NCBI GenBank assembly: GCA_030737835.1
Contig: CM060855.1
Coordinates: 12,929,927-12,993,926 of the forward strand
Source: Acorus gramineus
Taxonomy: Eukaryota; Streptophyta; Magnoliopsida; Acorales; Acoraceae
Length of the DNA: 64,000 nt
Direction of reading: 5' to 3'
The notes below the pieces were generated by a model. It was not told where the DNA came from, made no database searches, and saw only the letters and a program-made list of their open reading frames with translations. The position numbers were made by a program, and so were the translations under genes. Below are positions 50,359-62,933 of this stretch, in pieces. Every line of letters begins with the position of its first letter. Position 1 is the first letter of the stretch.

Positions 50359-51458
50359 ATATGTTATCACCTGTACAATACATATATACAACCGCATGTA
50401 CTTTATATGGATCAGACTACATATGCAGTCCGTAGGTTCATTTTAAACGGTGATTGTCAGAACCGAAACAGTGGGATATATTCCGAATATCCTTGGAATA
50501 ACCGAATAAGAAACCAGTGATGAAGTGATCAACCATGCAAACATGCGAGCTAAGTAGCTAACGTAACTATTTCGGCTGATAATTCGAATATGTAATGCGA
50601 CTCAAGCATATGCTCTGAAGTTATTCTATCAATTGGTTCTTATTTTAAATTAGTCCATGTAGCATCTTCTATATATCCTTGCAATGGATGTGAATTCTAT
50701 GTGCTTAAGTTAAGCGTTTGATCTTCTGATTCTATGAGATTTATATGTTATGAGTCACGTTAGTGGACGATCCCCCATCTCCACCAAGTCACCAACCCTT
50801 TCATAATCATCTATTTTTCTTGTGCAGTCTTCTTATCCATCAAGGCTCTTGGAATTTTATATTTCGAGTTTAGTAATGAAATGGTGAAAGGATTGTTATT
50901 TATCTTTTTTTAAAAATGACACAGTACCTGATATAAACATACCAAGCAAAAAAAAAAAAAAAAAAACTAATATAATCGGGCATGGTTCAAAAAATAAAAT
51001 TGTATGTCGATACTATTCAACAATAAATATGTTTGGAATTTTTTATCTTATTAGAATATTATTTTTTATTTTCAATGGTTTACTAGTCAAACTAACAGAT
51101 GTGTTAGGTTTTTTTTCATTCACTGGTTAAGAGAAAGTCATACATTTATTAATGAATAATTATATGTTGTTAATCACGTTTATCGTCCTCTTTTATATTA
51201 TCACATGTTTTACTAATTAAAGATAAATTAATATTTAATAAAAAGATAAAAGAGAAAAAAAATTGACGACCCACTTCCAAAAGGAGATCATATCGATTCT
51301 ATGTGGCAGACAACAGAAAATCCTCGTCTGAATTGCCCGGTGATAAGTTACGTAGACGAACACACCATCCCTTGAAGGTGCATGTGGTGCATGGACGAAA
51401 GGGTGTCACCATATGGAAACATTCTATTCCCATTGATCTATCCCATCCAAAAAAAGGA
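47966..51458. other. AT-rich intergenic DNA
   Basis: No gene found. It contains a reverse-oriented MITE of the GTTACACTC family at about 48285-48556 (ACTCAATCC at one end, ACTGAATATAGCAACACTC at the other), a (TA)n-(CA)n microsatellite at 50329-50358, and a CATG-rich stretch at 50045-50190. Frames such as 49276-49491 and 50009-50230 have no recognisable domains. Confidence 0.5.
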
Positions 51459-52612
51459 CCTTAATAAAAGGGGATTTTAAAAAATAACCACCCAGAAGGG
51501 AAAAAAAAAAAAAAAAAAATTCACTTTTTTGACTCAGGACTAGTTTATTTGCAAACTGATCCTGGACGACGGGAACAGTTTTGACCTAGCATACCACATA
51601 GCGCGCTGATCTGTCTACTTGTTGCTTGGTGGAGACGTGATTGTGTGAATCACGTTTTCGTCACTTCCCTCCCCCCCCCCCCCCGACCCACGCGCTGACT
51701 CGCGCTACGCGCGGGGGACAAGCACGTGTCCCCCGCGTGCAATGGTGGTTGGCGTGCGTGTGGGGGTGAAGCAGAGACGTAATTATTATTTTTTTTTTAG
51801 CATACCATCTTATTATTTACACTTTTATTTAAATAAATTATTTGTGGGATGAGATAGAAGGGTTCCAATAGGTGTTGGAAAAATTAATAAAATAATATAA
51901 TATATAAACAAACATGAAAAATTAAGCAAGAATCCATTTCCAAATACAAATAATGCTCATTATAATTTTTTTTCATGAAAAGATAAGGATTGACTTTGAT
52001 TTTTTTTAATTTATAAATGGTTATTTAATAAAATTAAATTTTAAATATTATTTAACATTGTAAATTTTAAATCTTCTTCAAATTTTAAAATATAAACATG
52101 ATCTTAATTTTACATCAAAGTCATGCCTTATCTTTTCTAGATTATCTTTAGCAAAATATTACTTTGAAAAAGATAAAAAAAATTATGATGAATATTATTT
52201 GTATTTGGGAATGAATCATTGCTTATTTTTTCATGATTTTTTACATATTAGATCATTTTATTAATTTTTTCAACACCTAGTGGAATCCATCTATCTCATC
52301 TTCACAAATAATCTATTGAAATAAAAATATAAATAATACAATATCATGTTAAGAAAAAAAATTAAAAACGAAAAACAAAAAAAAAGTAATTAATTACGTC
52401 TCCGCTTCACCCCCGCTACAGGGAGGTGAAACGGTAGAGACGTGATTACCAATCACATTTCCATATGCGTGGCAATTTTTGGGCGTGTCGCGTTGACCAA
52501 TCAAAATTGACCTTCAAGCCAGTTTTGCAATTAAACTGGTCTTTGGGTTAAAACTGAAATTTATTTTTTTGGTGGGGTTATTTTAAAAATTATCCTAACA
52601 AAAGTCCGGGTT
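51459..52612. mobile_element. Large fold-back element (about 1.15 kb) with CpG-rich shoulder
   Basis: Outer ends GGACCTTAATAAAAGGGG...AAAAATAACC and the complement GGACTTTTGTTAGGATAATT...AAAATAACCCC are diverged inverted repeats. Inner arms match too: GAGACGTAATTA with GGGGGTGAAGC on the left against AATTACGTCTCC with GCTTCACCCCC on the right, and GGATGAGATAGA / TCTATCTCATCT further in. The centre is near 52085. The left shoulder (about 51665-51760) has a C14 run and dense CpG (ACGCGCTGACTCGCGCTACG) unlike anything nearby. No transposase is encoded. Confidence 0.65.
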
Positions 52613-52674
52613 ATTCTAGTATTTGTCTATTTGATCATGGGATGCTAGTACACCAATCTGTCCAAGTATTTTTA

Positions 52675-53201
52675 CCCCCCGTATGACGTGGAACATAAGA
52701 TCAGAATAATGAAGAATAGATGAGAATAGCTAAAAAAAAGTTGTTTGTTTTGATATAATAAACCCCGATAATTATGTCTGGATAAGCTAGGATAAGGCCT
52801 GATAACTATTCTAAGGAAATGTTGGAATTGCTTGTCTAGGCTTATCTATGCCAATGGATAAAAATACTCTTCTCTGTCATTTTAAAAAATTTATCTCACC
52901 TAACAAACTCACACAAATTCCAAAAACTGTCACATCTATCAAATCAATCATATATCTCTCACACTATGCCCAGGGGGTATAATTGTCATTTAAAAAATCA
53001 TAAACTCTTATTCATCCCTTATCCATTTATCGTCACTTTATCCAAGGTGAACCAAACAACAAAAAAGTCATTTTTACGTTTCCCAATGAGAATAACAAAA
53101 AAGACAACCAAACAAAAAGTTGCTTATTCAGCCTGGATTGTTATCTATCCCAGTATAACTATCGGGAGCGAATAACCTAATATCATACCCCATACGGGGG
53201 G
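52675..53201. mobile_element. Tourist-like MITE with TTA target duplication
   Basis: 527 bp bounded by CCCCCCGTATGACG and CATACGGGGGG as inverted repeats, flanked by TTA on each side (52672-52674 and 53202-53204). Interior blocks (TTATTCATCCCTTATCCATT, ACGTTTCCCAATGAGAATAA, CCCAGTATAACTATC) match the right parts of copies at 840-1075 and 55565-55810. The frame 52966-53175 is part of the element. Confidence 0.7.
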
Positions 53202-53204
53202 TTA

Positions 53205-55449
53205 GGGTGTAGTTTTGTCCAAGCATTTAATTAATTAGTTTCTTCTCTTAATTAATAATAAAAAATGTGACCTGCAGCTTTCATCCCAGCTAAGTTTGTC
53301 GGAGTTAATTTTTTTTGGAATAAATAAAAGAATTATCTCACTTGGAAAAATTAACAGACAATGGACATCGTGATCCATGTGAAAAACTCAATTGTAGCTG
53401 AAGATATACCAATATTTTCTTAATCAAAATGGGTAAAGAATATTGATGCAGTGATGGTTTTCACAATTACACAAGAGTACACAATTGTCTATCATTCTCT
53501 CATTCAAATCAACTTGGGATCAAATAAGTTACTTTTGAATGCAAAGTTTTAAAATTCAATCATGCTTCACATTTGGAGGATATAATTAATCACAAAACTT
53601 TGATGATCTGTCTCATGCATACATATTTTATATTTTCCATGAAAGCGTGAGCATTTGGAAAACATAATTTTAGGAGATTGTGTAACTTTCACGAAGATTA
53701 GTTGGATTGAATGAATGTAAGCTTCTCGTAATATAATTTTTATAATAAGCAAATTGGGTACTGAATGCGTTTCGTTAGGTCTAAAAGGACAAAATAAATG
53801 CTAAGATGAGTTGGAGTACATACTCCCAAAACGATTCTAATGAAAAACGTGGACACCTCTCTAATCGCACTTAGAAGAGGCAAATTATATAATCTAATCT
53901 TAGCACATTGAAAATTGAGGGCAGCCTGGCCTTTGTGTCACTATGTTTATCTTATTGATTATTGTAATATTTCTTTAAGTTTTGTTTAGTGATTAATGTG
54001 TATTTATAGTTGAGGTCCTGGCATGAGTAACGTCAGATAGTTAAAAACAAAAAAAGTTGAGCATTTTTTTAATCAGAACATCAATTTCGGTTTAAATTTT
54101 GGTTTGAGCATTTTTAAAATCAGAAATCAATTTTAGTTTTAGAAATTTTTAAATCAGAACATCAATTTTAGTTTGAGTTTTAATTTGATTGAGAAATAAT
54201 TTTACATATTGAGTCGGTTTATTCAAACTATTTTCTTATTATAAGAAAAGTTGAAAAACATGAGCTCGTTAATAATGAGCTGCATTTGCTTCAAATCTTC
54301 AAGGCCCATTCAGTATTGAAGAATCAGTCTTTTTTACCATATATTTTTATTCCCCGTTTGGATTGAGAAATTGAGTTATTCTGGATAGATAACTATATCA
54401 GTATAGATAACAATTCTACACCCCGGTTTGCCAATTGACATAAACAGTGGATAGGAGAGAATAACAGTAGAATAATCTTTATTCGCTGTTTATTTGGCGT
54501 GGATAAACTCTGATAGCTATGCCAGGATAAGTTAGGATAAGGCCTGATAACAATTCTAATAAAAGGTGAGAATAGCTTATCAGGGCTTATATATTCCTGA
54601 GAATAAAAATACCCCTCATTATCATTAATAAAAAATTCTCTCACCTATTTTATCAAATCTCAATGATGGACCTTTGTTTAATCTGCACCGTCTGATGGAC
54701 CTCCCCACTGATGTTCAATTATATAAAAAATGTTACATTCATCCTGACCGTGTAAAATAAATTTTCAAAAACACAATTTTCCTACACGTGTCACAGTCAT
54801 CATCAAATGGGGGCTAGATCCCATCAAGCCTCTCAAGTAGTGACACGTGGACTCAATAAATGCAATAAATGTAAGCATTAGAGGGGAGTGAAATGGACTC
54901 TCACAGCAACAGTGAATACTTATTTTTATTTTTTTATTTATATATTTTTTTTACTTATCCATTTTTTATCTTTTTTTTATATTATGTTTTTCGATCACAA
55001 CCCTATTTTATTGGAATTTTTATTTTTTAATTTATTTTATTTCATTTTCAATAACTTATCCACTATCTCCTTGCTAGCTTTACCTAGAAGTTTATTTATT
55101 TTTATCTGATTTACAATGGAAAAAAATAAGTGATGTATTTTTTATATTGTTGTTTTTTTGTTTATTTTTATCTTTTATGATTTGTTTTATAAGCATATAT
55201 GTTATTTTATTGATTTTTTTATTTAACTGGGTTTTGTTTTGTTAGACTTAAATGTGTAAAAATTGAATTTCAAATTTTAAATATTATTCAATTTTTTATA
55301 TATAAAATATTTAAAAAATCTATGTAAATAAGGGCCTCATTTTGAAACATGTCTAGGGCCTTATCTCAATTGGCCCAACATATTTATCTCAAGATTAATC
55401 CTACATAACATTTTGTCATTATTTAGAAAATAGATGGTAATTTAAATAT
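53205..55449. other. Intergenic DNA with MITE debris
   Basis: No gene found. Around 54349-54640 there are reverse-oriented remnants of the CCCCGTTTGG family (TTCCCCGTTTGGATTGAG, GATAACTATATCAGTATAG, GCCAGGATAAGTTAGGAT). The frames 54393-54644 and 54888-55109 are low-complexity or repeat-derived. Confidence 0.5.
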
Positions 55450-55815
55450 ATTGAATCACAAAAAATATATAAAGGCCCACCATAAAATATTGCATAAGAT
55501 GGACAGTCCAAATTTAATTACACTCATCATAGATTTATTTATATTCATCAACTACACCGTACACAAAATTATATTCCAAGGGTAAAGTTGACATTTTGAA
55601 AATAATAACTCCCTATCCATCCCTTATCGATCATTTATCCACAGTTTATTCTGGGTCAACCAAACACCAAAAATTTGAATTTTACGTTTCCCAATAAGAA
55701 TAACCCAAAATGCAGCCAAACACAGATATGCTTATTCTGCCAAACACTGTTATCTATCCCAGTATAACTATCAGAGCTGAATAAGGTAATTCCACTTCCC
55801 AAACGGGGGGGTATA
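55450..55815. mobile_element. Second copy of the 660-1075 repeat/MITE unit
   Basis: Matches 700-1075 along its length: AAAGGCCCACCATAAAATAT, CTCCCTATCCATCCCTTATC, CAGTTTATTCTGGGTCAACC, TTTTACGTTTCCCAATAAGA, and the terminus CACTTCCCAAACGGGGGGG. The close match argues that the shared unit, about 360 bp, moved as one piece. Non-coding; the minus frame 55656-56018 is repeat-derived. Confidence 0.65.
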
Positions 55816-56758
55816 CATGAATAAGAGATTTTCTGTTTGATTGTGTTTTTTATTATTCTCATTAAAAAACGTAAGAATAAAAGTTGAGTTGTTAGGTTGA
55901 TAAAGAATAAAATATAAATAAAATGTAAAAAAATTGATTTGACATATGGACCATTTGATGTATAAGAGGTGTTAATAGGTGATTTGATGTGATAAAGTAT
56001 AAAAAGTTGATTTGACATGTGGGCCCATGGGAATAGATAAACTGAGTATAGCTTATCATACGGGTTATTTAGAATTGTTATACTCTCTTATACTCGTTTA
56101 AACTGGCTTAGTAATACCAAGTTATACTATGCAAACAATCAGTAATTTTTTCTCTCCATTCTTATACCACCATTATACTACCTTTATCCGAGCTTAACCC
56201 GTTACCCAAACGGGGTCTATGTTATTCCATATCTAAATGGGGGTAGAAGTTTACATAGAGGAACACATCTCTATCAAATAGAGAAGTGAGAAACTGGAAA
56301 TGCATACAAGTTTATAGTTCAACATTCATATAAACAAAATAATACATCTTATTTCTGCAACATACAAAAGTATAATATTAACAAAAAAAAGAAAAATTGG
56401 TTTTTGAAAGAGTTTTTCAAAAAAATAAAGTTTCAAAATTATATATCTGATATAGAAATACATATTAATATATTTACTCAAACTTTAATCTCTTACTTGA
56501 TTTCAAATAATCATCGATTAGCTAAGTATATGGCTTAAATATAATATAGATAAGAGCTATATGTGTAGTACTTGACATGTGGATATGGACTTTGACATGA
56601 TTCATGTATTTTGACAAATTTATCATTTTTTTTAGCTTATGTGACGCCGAAGAACACAATATGGATCATGTAAGGATTTTAATATATGTAGGCTAGCTAT
56701 ATGAAAGGTCCCACTTTATCTAATACATGCACTCTTTACTTGCACAGATAATACCGCA
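55816..56758. other. Intergenic DNA with MITE remnants
   Basis: About 55816-56240 continues as diverged CCAAACGGGG-type MITE sequence (ACCCGTTACCCAAACGGGG, then ATCTAAATGGGGG). The rest is AT-rich with nothing recognisable. Confidence 0.45.
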
Positions 56759-56759
56759 T

Positions 56760-57107
56760 GTAAGCCTGTCAATTATAAAAAAAAAAATCAAATCTGATCC
56801 GAATCCGTATATGAAAAATTAGAAATATCCGATATTCGAATATTCGGAGTGCGGATATGGATATTAGTGTATCCGATCCAAATTTTAAAATCTCAATTTT
56901 AATTTTTATATCACTCTAAAATGTCACTTGATTATAAAAAATAATGTTAATATTTAAACATCTCAGTTATATATCCAAAAAATATCTGTATCCAATCCGT
57001 ATCTAAAAGGATTCGAATTTGAAAATTAATACCTGTATTAGAATCTGAAAGTTAAGATATGGATATTGATGTGTTTAATCTGTATCTGTCCGATTGGCAA
57101 ACTTAAT
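56760..57107. mobile_element. Second copy of the TAAGTC-ended MITE
   Basis: Begins TAAGCCTGTCAATTAT and ends CCGATTGGCAAACTTAATT, with internal ATCCGAATCCGTAT and ATATCCGATATTCG motifs, as in 1638-2207, but shorter. The flanks (CGCATG left, TGCATG right) may be a decayed duplication. Confidence 0.55.
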
Positions 57108-57390
57108 TGCATGCAAATGATGAACTAGAACTCAAGAAATAATTGTACAGTACTTGACTTCTAAATATCATTTTAACTATAAGCCATTGAAAAAGAATGT
57201 CGAAATTTTATATCAAACAAGAAAAAAAGACCAAATCCATAAACAAGAAAAAAAATATAAACACATAATTTGTGGAGTCCTGTTGGCTCCCTTTACGGGT
57301 TGGGTGGACCTCATACATCACACAATCTTTATAAATGTATACAAAATGTAATAATTTAATACTATCTATATATATATATATTGTGGTAGA

Positions 57391-58587
57391 TCAATCCTTG
57401 GGAGGATCAAGGAGCGGCCATACTGGAAGTATGAAAGGGAAACACTCTAGCATTGTAGAATGAAGAGCACGTACATTGAAGTCAGTAAGCTCAGAATTTC
57501 CACTCTCCAAATCATAGTCAAGCATCTCCCCGCTGCCCAACAAAATAAAAATACTCAATTCCCTCCTGTGGAAGTCCAAAGTAGAATACCAAAGAAAGTC
57601 CAGATTAGGAAACAATAGGCTCTTTGAAGTTCCAGGAACATCTCTGATATTATATTTCAATGTCCAGGTGCCTCTATTGTAGTCCTCAAGAACCCATATC
57701 TTAAAACCAATGTTATCATAATCATATGTTGAATAACGGAGATATCCTTCTTTTGTCACCTTTAACGAGTAACGGAGATTTTCACTAGGCCCTCGATATG
57801 GTGCGAGTGGCAACTTCACTAATCCAAGGAGATTTTTATCTGGGTTGTAGGACACAATGTTTCCTGATGAATCTATCCAATGAAATGCTTCGTTCAATGC
57901 GACCCCGATATCATCAATAGCAATAAAACCGATTGCTGAAGCTGGATGGTGGATCGTCGCCCTCCAGTCACCCGTCAAAGATGAATATGATTCCAACTCG
58001 ATAACATTAGTTTTTTGTTCCATCTTTAACACTGGCGTGAACAAGCATACTACTTGATACGATGATGAAGAAAGATTGCATATAAGTCCAACATGGACTC
58101 TATCATGGAGCCGATGGTTAGGCATTGGAAGCTTGAGACGGACACCGGTAATGGGATCACATATAAAGTACTCCTCATGCCTAGAATGAGAACGAGTACA
58201 GAGGAGGAGGCCTTCAGGGGATGAGACTCGAATGTAGAGGTCCAATGTGGAGAGGAAGCTTTTGAAGGTTGGTTGTTCTTTTAATGTGTCACCTTCTTCT
58301 GAAAGAGGGAAGAATGATATTGCCTTGGGACCGTTGAACCAAGGAATATAGAAAAAACCAACTGGATCACATGGTGGATTCTTTGATCTGTAGTGTTTGA
58401 TAAATGAAGGATTGGAGATGTTTCTCTCCCATTCTTTTGACACACACTTGAATTTGAAAAGGTTTTTCGCTGGAAGGTGAGGGAAGATTTCTGTCACAAT
58501 CAAATCCGTAGGAAAGAATAGCTGCTGGGGTCCTGTAACCGTAGATTTAATCCTATGCTTCTCCTTCCTTTTCAAATCCATGTGCAT
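57391..58587 (-). CDS. F-box protein with C-terminal F-box-associated region
   Basis: 398 residues in one uninterrupted exon. F-box proteins recruit substrates to SCF (SKP1-CUL1-F-box) ubiquitin ligases. The F-box lies at about residues 23-68 (FPTDLIVTEIFPHLPAKNLF, then FKCVSKEWERNISNPSFIKHY), with the LPAK/L...F.CVSK.W pattern usual for plant members. The rest has the features of F-box-associated beta-propeller-like domains: GLLLC near 130, YFICDPITGVRLKLPMP, a SYNPDKNLLGLVKLP strand, and YDLESG near the C terminus. The target cannot be told. A good acceptor (CATTTGCAG) sits about 33 bases upstream of the ATG on the minus strand, so a 5'UTR intron is plausible. The next Met codon, two residues on (MHMDL), is an equally possible start. 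Confidence 0.9.
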   Translation of the reverse strand: MHMDLKRKEKHRIKSTVTGPQQLFFPTDLIVTEIFPHLPAKNLFKFKCVSKEWERNISNPSFIKHYRSKNPPCDPVGFFYIPWFNGPKAISFFPLSEEGDTLKEQPTFKSFLSTLDLYIRVSSPEGLLLCTRSHSRHEEYFICDPITGVRLKLPMPNHRLHDRVHVGLICNLSSSSYQVVCLFTPVLKMEQKTNVIELESYSSLTGDWRATIHHPASAIGFIAIDDIGVALNEAFHWIDSSGNIVSYNPDKNLLGLVKLPLAPYRGPSENLRYSLKVTKEGYLRYSTYDYDNIGFKIWVLEDYNRGTWTLKYNIRDVPGTSKSLLFPNLDFLWYSTLDFHRRELSIFILLGSGEMLDYDLESGNSELTDFNVRALHSTMLECFPFILPVWPLLDPPKD

Positions 58588-58621
58588 CTTTTGGATGATC
58601 TGTGATATTATTTATCTGCAA

Positions 58622-60779
58622 ATGAAAAAAAAAATTATATTTTTAATTAAAATTTGTTGATCACTGAACAACAAAAAAGATAATGTAGAATGATTTTGTT
58701 CATTGGCTACATATGACATTATGTGCAACATAAATTAATTGACCTGAAGGTATTTGCTTTTTATTTAAAAAATGTTTGGAGGGAGAGATCGCCAAGTTGT
58801 TATCAGGTACAATTCTACGATCAAACTCTGTCAATCTCGAGTTTGAAATTAATTAAGCAGAAGAAGAAATTTTAATAGAAATGTACATAAATTAGAAAAT
58901 GCATCCATAGTTTTGCTAAGGATAAAATATTACAATTAACATAAATATTTGACTTGAATGAAAATTCTCTCAAAATTAATTGTATAACACCTGATAAACA
59001 AAAAAATTTTGTTATAAAACCACATAGTAGATCAATCAACTCTAATCCATTAGATCAATCACGCGTGCCCCACCATAAGTACCAAAGAATTTATAATACA
59101 GAGAATTTTTTTCAACAAATTCCAATGGAAAAGAATTTAATCCATAAAAAGATAGATTCTTAGTAATAGTTAAAATTTGATCTTTGTCAACACCAGCAAA
59201 CACATCTATTAAAAGATGGAATATTTAATTTATGCCAAATGCAGTCAGAATCCTTAATATTTATTCACATCAATATAAATTTAGATAACAATGAAAATCA
59301 TTTTACTATTGATATATGATGAATTTATTGTTAATATTAAAATAATTTAACAAAGACACTGGTTGCTGATTTTAGTATTAATTATTAACTGAATTGAATC
59401 TAAATTTGAGCTAGGTTTGGGCTAGGTAATATAGGACTATAATTTGGGCTATAAAAATGATTGAATATGAGAGAGGTCACATTAAAAACAAAAAATAAAA
59501 AAACCTCATAAAAATTATAATTTACCAAAAAATTTCTTGCCCTAATTGAAGGAGAGAAAGGGAACAGTATAGCCGTATATATTTTCACTGCTTATAATTT
59601 TTTATTTTAGTTTTAACCAGTTGAGATATTTTTAACGACTAACTCCTCTATTCTAGGGCTTTTGTTTAATATTATGAGATAATTTATATGGAAATAATTT
59701 TTTTTCAATCTTAGATAATAAAAAGGTTCGGGCTACTTTAAAATAATAATTTTCATTCGAAAATGTTCAAACTAAACTTATCTAATTCTATACTAATTTT
59801 ATCTAATATTTCTGTTATACATCTTTTATTTAAAAATATTAAATAATTTTTGCAACTATTATATAATTTCAATTCTTTCAAAATTCGCTTCACCTTCTTT
59901 TATTCTTTTTACAAAGAGAATGATTTTCAATTTGTTTTTTTGAGAACTTGATATGTTCTATTTCAAATAATAAAATAGACTGTATCTGAAAAGAATATGA
60001 GAAGGCATAGAGGGAAAAAAAGTACTAAAGCAAACATAAGAAACCAACAGACAAGAAAACACGAACCACCAAAGTCCCAACTTCATCATCCGAACCACTG
60101 TAGAATAGGTTTCTACCAAATATTTTAGTCTCCGAAACATTAATATTGATGTTATATGTACATTTTTTTTGTAACAAATGAATCCTAAAAATATTTAACA
60201 AACAAAATATCGCGTGATTCAGACCGAACATTGATACAAATGAATTCATTTATACCCATAAATCTATAACAAATAAAATCCAAACAAATTTAGATTCTCT
60301 ATTTTTTTTTTAAGGGTTATGATCTCCTGAATCTACTGAAGCATCCCTTTTTTTCCCTTTATTATCAATCCTTAGATGCATCCCTATTTTTTTTTTCTAT
60401 ATTAGGGGCACAATTGCTATTACGGAGTATGCTTTAATTTTGTTACTTATATGGTAGAATTGTCCTCTACCTTTTTTATGTTTTGGGCATAAAAAATAAT
60501 CCCCGTAAACATAAGATCTAGTAAAAAAAATAGAATAGATTTATCTACCCTATCTACTTGTGTAAAAATATGTTATATAATATGATATTTGTATTTTATT
60601 TTCTATCTCCTAAGATTATGATTCCTAAAACATATCAACATGTTAGATTGTGCTTGATTATGTTTGAATCTTACCCTTAAATTGTTATTTAAATTGGTTT
60701 TAAATAAATAACAATTTATATTATTTAAATTTTATAATAATCCGCGTAAAATTCATATATGAATTAAAATCAATATTTT
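58622..60779. other. AT-rich intergenic DNA upstream of the F-box gene
   Basis: Probably includes the F-box promoter and a spliced leader just above 58587. No other gene is supported; the frames 58954-59163 and 59958-60249 are AT-rich and without domains. No clear transposon ends were found. Confidence 0.5.
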
Positions 60780-62190
60780 AGGGTTTCTCGTATAGAAGTT
60801 AATAAAAAATAAAATTCTTTTAAAATATCAAGAAAACAATCATAGAAATATGGATTAAGGGTATATATATAAAAAATAAAATAAGCAGATACACACACAC
60901 ACGAGGAGATGCAATGAAAGCCAAATAAAAATTAAATAAGAAATGGTAATGATTTACATACAAAATCCTCCAAGGCTAGAGGAAAGATTGCAGAATGATG
61001 TGGTGACTGGTGAGAACTCCCAAAGTCACTTATTACCTTCCTTTCTCTTTATGTATGAAAAAAGAGATCTCACGTTCATTCACAAAATAGAACTCTCAAA
61101 GTCACTCTTTATATATATGTCATACAAACGAATTAGATATCTCAAACTGAATGAGACCCGGCCAATTACCCAAACAAATATTCCAACTGATATCTCAACT
61201 GAATATATAATATACACTTGCCATGCACGTGAAACCATGCAATGCAAAACACAAGCATCGGACATTCGGACTGACTTCAAAAAATAAATTTATTAATATT
61301 AAACAAACTAAACTACACACCTATAATAGCTTTTGCAAAAAATGAGTGGGGGCAGCTGATCAGAGGGTGATAATCCTGTTGTTGATCAAATTCAAACTTC
61401 CATTAGTTTTTATCTTTATTTGTTTGTTATCTTTATTAGAAGTTTATTTATTTGATAATAGGTAAGAGTTTGTTTGCTATTATAAATATGTATTAATTAG
61501 GAGTCTCACTGTAAAGTAAGACTTTAATTCAGTTGGGATATTTGATCATTTCCGGTAACTTTATTGTCATGTTTTGATCCAAATTTTGTTTAGCTATGCA
61601 TTTCATTTAATAAAATAATAAATGAAATATGGATGTTGGTTTATATATATCACGTGCATGGCAAGTGTACGTATATTATTCGATTGAGATATATTCAGTT
61701 GGGATATTTGATTTATTTGAATGGGTGTCATTCAGTTGAGATATTTCATTAGTTTGTTATGTTTGTTATATATAAAAACTTGATTTTGGGAGTTCTGTCA
61801 ATTGTGTTACAATAATTTTTATTTATTATTATTTTGTTATTGGAGGCGAGAATTTCTTATATAAGGAGAGAAGATAAGGTACGGCTGATATATAAAGAGT
61901 GTGACTTTTAGGAGTTCTCTCAAGCTTCCTCACCAGTTACCACATCGTCCTGCAATTTTTCATCTGGTCTGATCTGAGAGTTTTGTATGTATACAATAAT
62001 TGCTATCTCTTATTTATTTATTGTTTTGTTTTCATTTTTTTTTTTTTTTGTGTGGTAAATGAAAATTTTGGTTTTCATTGCATCTCCTCGAATAGATTTG
62101 CTTTAATATTTTTTTTTGTCACCTAAATCTGATATTTTTATGATTGTTTTCTTGATGGGTTGTCTTGCAAATACAAGATTCTAGAACATA
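60780..62190. repeat. Long inverted repeat with promoter-like arms
   Basis: Left arm about 60780-61250 and right arm about 61640-62190 are diverged inverted copies about a centre near 61440. Paired blocks: CGAGGAGATGCAATGAAA / TTTCATTGCATCTCCTCG, GATGTGGTGACTGGTGAG / CTCACCAGTTACCACATC, AGTCACTCTTTATATATA / TATATAAAGAGTGTGACT, and CTTGCCATGCACGTG / CACGTGCATGGCAAG. Read outward, each arm has a TATA-like stretch, then a leader-like GAGTTCTC segment. No protein is recognisable; the frames 60943-61287 and its antisense shadow lie inside the left arm. It could be a fold-back transposon, a hairpin RNA source, or a divergent pair of promoter copies. Confidence 0.6.
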
Positions 62191-62485
62191 TAAAATTCTA
62201 AAAATAAATGGATTTTAAATCGTGCTTTTTAGTGTTCACTGTGGCTTATTATTTCTCCACATACTTAAATTTCCTGATCTCATGAAGGTTTTCTTATTTT
62301 ATTTTATTTTATTTTTGAAATTACAATATTTGATTTCTTTTTGATATCTATTTTCCATCAGTTAAGTTATCAATAGATTTGATTTGAGTCATTTGATTTA
62401 CTCTTACAGTGTTTTGGGTCAGTTTTATAGGGTTCTTTTTTTTAAAAAAAAAAAAAAGATAGACGCTTTATTGAATTTAGATTAA

Positions 62486-62715
62486 GGGTCTGTTTGGATA
62501 TGAGTTTAGGTAAATTCTGCGTTTCAAAAGTTAAAAATTCTCAAACTCAGATCCAAACACATTTTCAGTGTTTAGTTTTTCAAACTACAATCTTCATTTT
62601 TAGGCCAAAAAATTTTGCGGTTGAAAATCTATTAAAACATAGCTTTTCAAAAGCTGAGTTTGAAACATAAGATTTTAAAAATCTCATAATTTCAACCTCA
62701 CATCCAAACGCACAC
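62486..62715. mobile_element. Small Tourist-like MITE with TAA target duplication
   Basis: 230 bp, ends GGGTCTGTTTGGATATGAG and CTCACATCCAAACGCACAC as inverted repeats, flanked by TAA on both sides (62483-62485 and 62716-62718). The interior is also largely palindromic (TTTCAAAAGTTAAAAATTC against GATTTTAAAAATC). No coding capacity. Fits PIF/Harbinger MITEs. Confidence 0.75.
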
Positions 62716-62933
62716 TAAATACAAGAATGGAAAAAATACATATTTTAAATTAAAAAATATCATGCATGATGTTAAATATTCACCAAAATCAAATTTTACA
62801 AAGTATTTAATTAAAAAATAAATTTAATAAATATATTGTTTTAATTCACATTTTAACTGATTCTTTTCAACATAAGAATAAAATAAATCTAGGTTAGTTT
62901 ATGATGCAGCACAATCATTATTCATTCGATCAA

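Noticed and set aside
60943-61287. 114-codon plus-strand frame
   Set aside because: Lies in the left arm of the long inverted repeat; the matching right arm does not preserve the frame.
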